From an uncultured Traorella sp. (GTDB lineage: Bacteria > Bacillota_I > Bacilli_A > Erysipelotrichales > Erysipelotrichaceae), in the NCBI GenBank assembly GCA_945919165.1, contig CAMEIZ010000095.1:1-7251 (forward strand): a stretch of 7,251 nucleotides of DNA, written 5' to 3'. The position numbers and the translations under genes are program-made. The number at the start of each line of letters is the position of its first letter. Position 1 is the stretch's first letter. Below, piece by piece: positions 6,520-7,251 of the stretch. A model generated the notes under the pieces. The model did no database searches, was not told the DNA's origin, and saw only the letters and a list, made by a program, of their open reading frames with translations.

Positions 6520-6550
6520 AGTTTACTCCTTCCCCTAAGGGAAAAGTCAA
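6520..6550 (-). promoter_or_regulatory. MerR-type promoter/operator with 19-base spacer
   Basis: On the - strand, TTGACT (6550-6545) and TAAACT (6525-6520) are separated by 19 bases, the overlong spacing typical of MerR-activated promoters. The spacer holds the dyad TTCCCTTAGGGGAA, much like the CCCCTnnGGGG-type centres of BmrR-class operators. It precedes the MerR gene and its hydrolase partner, so the operon should be autoregulated: weak without ligand-bound regulator, strong with it. Transcription would start near 6513, next to the ribosome binding site. Confidence 0.8.
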
Positions 6551-6628
6551 CAATAAATCGTTACATTATTGATTAAATCAGTATAACTGTTTAAGAAAAT
6601 GAAATAGAGAAGATTCATTAAATCATTG

Positions 6629-6650
6629 AAAAAGACGCTAAATGCGTCCT
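6629..6650 (-). terminator. Rho-independent terminator after the P1 peptidase gene
   Basis: On the - strand, GACGC and GCGTC (6648-6644 and 6638-6634) form a 5-base GC-rich stem around an ATTTA loop, followed directly by TTTTT (6633-6629). It lies 13 bases past the peptidase stop codon and separates that gene from the MerR operon. Confidence 0.75.
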
Positions 6651-6661
6651 TTCGTATATGC

Positions 6662-7251
6662 TTATTCAACCTTGTTTGAATTATTATCTTGAAGAAAACT
6701 CTGAGCTGATTTATAGCCATATTTTTCTTCAGTCTCTAATACAGCTCGATTTATCGCTTTCCCTAGTACATAAGCCGCAAGTGTTCCGACAACATCAGCA
6801 CTGGATTTCACTTTTCCAACAGATAAAGCATAAATCGAATCTCCATCCATGGAAGTATTTACAGGACGAATCGTTCTGGCAATACCATTGCTGGCTAAAG
6901 AAGCAACTTTATTCATCTGTGTTTTATCTAAATCAGCATTTGTGATAATCGCACCAATTGTCGTATTCAATGAAAAGCGATTCATCAACTGCAAAAGCTT
7001 GACTGCTTCAATTTCGCTATTCATCATACCATCTTTTTTCTTATTCAAAAGACCAGCCAGCTGAACATTTGAATCAAGCTCAAATACATCTCCGATTGCA
7101 TTCACCACTACAATGGCTCCTACCTGCAGCTTGCCAACTTCCACGGCAAAACAGCCAAGCCCTGATTTCATTGCATAACTATCTCCATGCATCTTGCCCA
7201 CAGTAGCTCCCATTCCAGCACCAACATTCCCATTGCGTTCAATATTTTGTT
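6662..7251 (-). CDS. P1/S58 (DmpA-like) family peptidase, C-terminal part
   Basis: The frame is open to the right edge, so the N-terminal part is missing; Met at 7213 is internal, since the upstream codons read QNIERNGNVGAG, directly continuing to MGATVGK. That NGNVGAG-x-GATVGK motif and VGAIVVVNAIGDVFE are hallmarks of the P1 (L-aminopeptidase/D-esterase, DmpA-related) family. In NTTIGAIITNADLDKTQMNKVA the Asn-Thr pair (codons 6967-6965 and 6964-6962) is where family members such as Rv1333 cut themselves, leaving an N-terminal Thr nucleophile on the small subunit. The later VVGTLAAYVLGKAINRAV helix is also typical. It is a cytoplasmic N-terminal-nucleophile hydrolase acting on short amides or peptides; the natural substrate is generally unknown. 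The stop is TAA at 6664-6662, followed by a terminator. Confidence 0.92.
   Translation of the reverse strand, partial: QNIERNGNVGAGMGATVGKMHGDSYAMKSGLGCFAVEVGKLQVGAIVVVNAIGDVFELDSNVQLAGLLNKKKDGMMNSEIEAVKLLQLMNRFSLNTTIGAIITNADLDKTQMNKVASLASNGIARTIRPVNTSMDGDSIYALSVGKVKSSADVVGTLAAYVLGKAINRAVLETEEKYGYKSAQSFLQDNNSNKVE

Noticed and set aside
6658..6945. + strand open frame opposite the peptidase gene.
   Set aside because: It is antisense to well-conserved P1 peptidase motifs and has no recognisable features of its own.

Overview
The window is low-GC, densely packed bacterial DNA with strong Shine-Dalgarno sites, ATGA/TAATG gene overlaps and TTG starts. The gene families (AzlCD, OmpR-type two-component pair, MacB-like ABC ATPase, GyrI-domain MerR regulator, P1/S58 peptidase) fit a gut Firmicute, possibly of the Erysipelotrichia. 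That placement is inferred from style and families, not from a marker gene.

Left end (1-631). The tail of an unrecognised, highly charged + strand protein runs straight into the 5' part of an FtsX-type ABC permease gene on the - strand. The permease reading frame keeps its family character only to about position 269, so the window holds a recombination, insertion or assembly junction that cuts the permease to about 120 codons. Its ATPase partner (631-1335, - strand) is intact, is joined to it by a TAATG overlap and has its own good promoter.

Middle (1367-4556). azlC and azlD, the two subunits of a branched-chain amino acid exporter, overlap by 4 bases on the - strand. Divergent from them, across an 89-base intergenic region, is a response regulator/histidine kinase pair that ends in a strong hairpin terminator. 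The azlC promoter is unusual: an extended -10 lies 7 bases from the start codon with no Shine-Dalgarno site, suggesting a leaderless mRNA. A near-match to the 7-1-7 Fur/PerR operator lies over the -10 and start codon.

Right part (4692-6550). A two-gene - strand operon encodes a MerR-family regulator with a GyrI-like ligand-binding domain and a cytoplasmic serine hydrolase of the beta-lactamase/esterase fold. A textbook MerR-type promoter with a 19-base spacer and central dyad precedes it. The regulator has an excellent ribosome binding site and ATG, but its third codon is TAA; the rest of the frame, including the DNA-binding helices, is intact. It reads as a very recent nonsense mutation (or sequencing error) in a self-regulated, ligand-responsive operon.

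Right edge (6629-7251). The C-terminal part of a P1/S58 (DmpA-like) self-cleaving peptidase runs off the window and ends at a compact terminator.

I see no CRISPR array, tRNA, rRNA or complete insertion sequence. The most notable items are the broken MerR regulator under a perfect MerR promoter, the truncated permease junction, and the leaderless, Fur-boxed azlC promoter.
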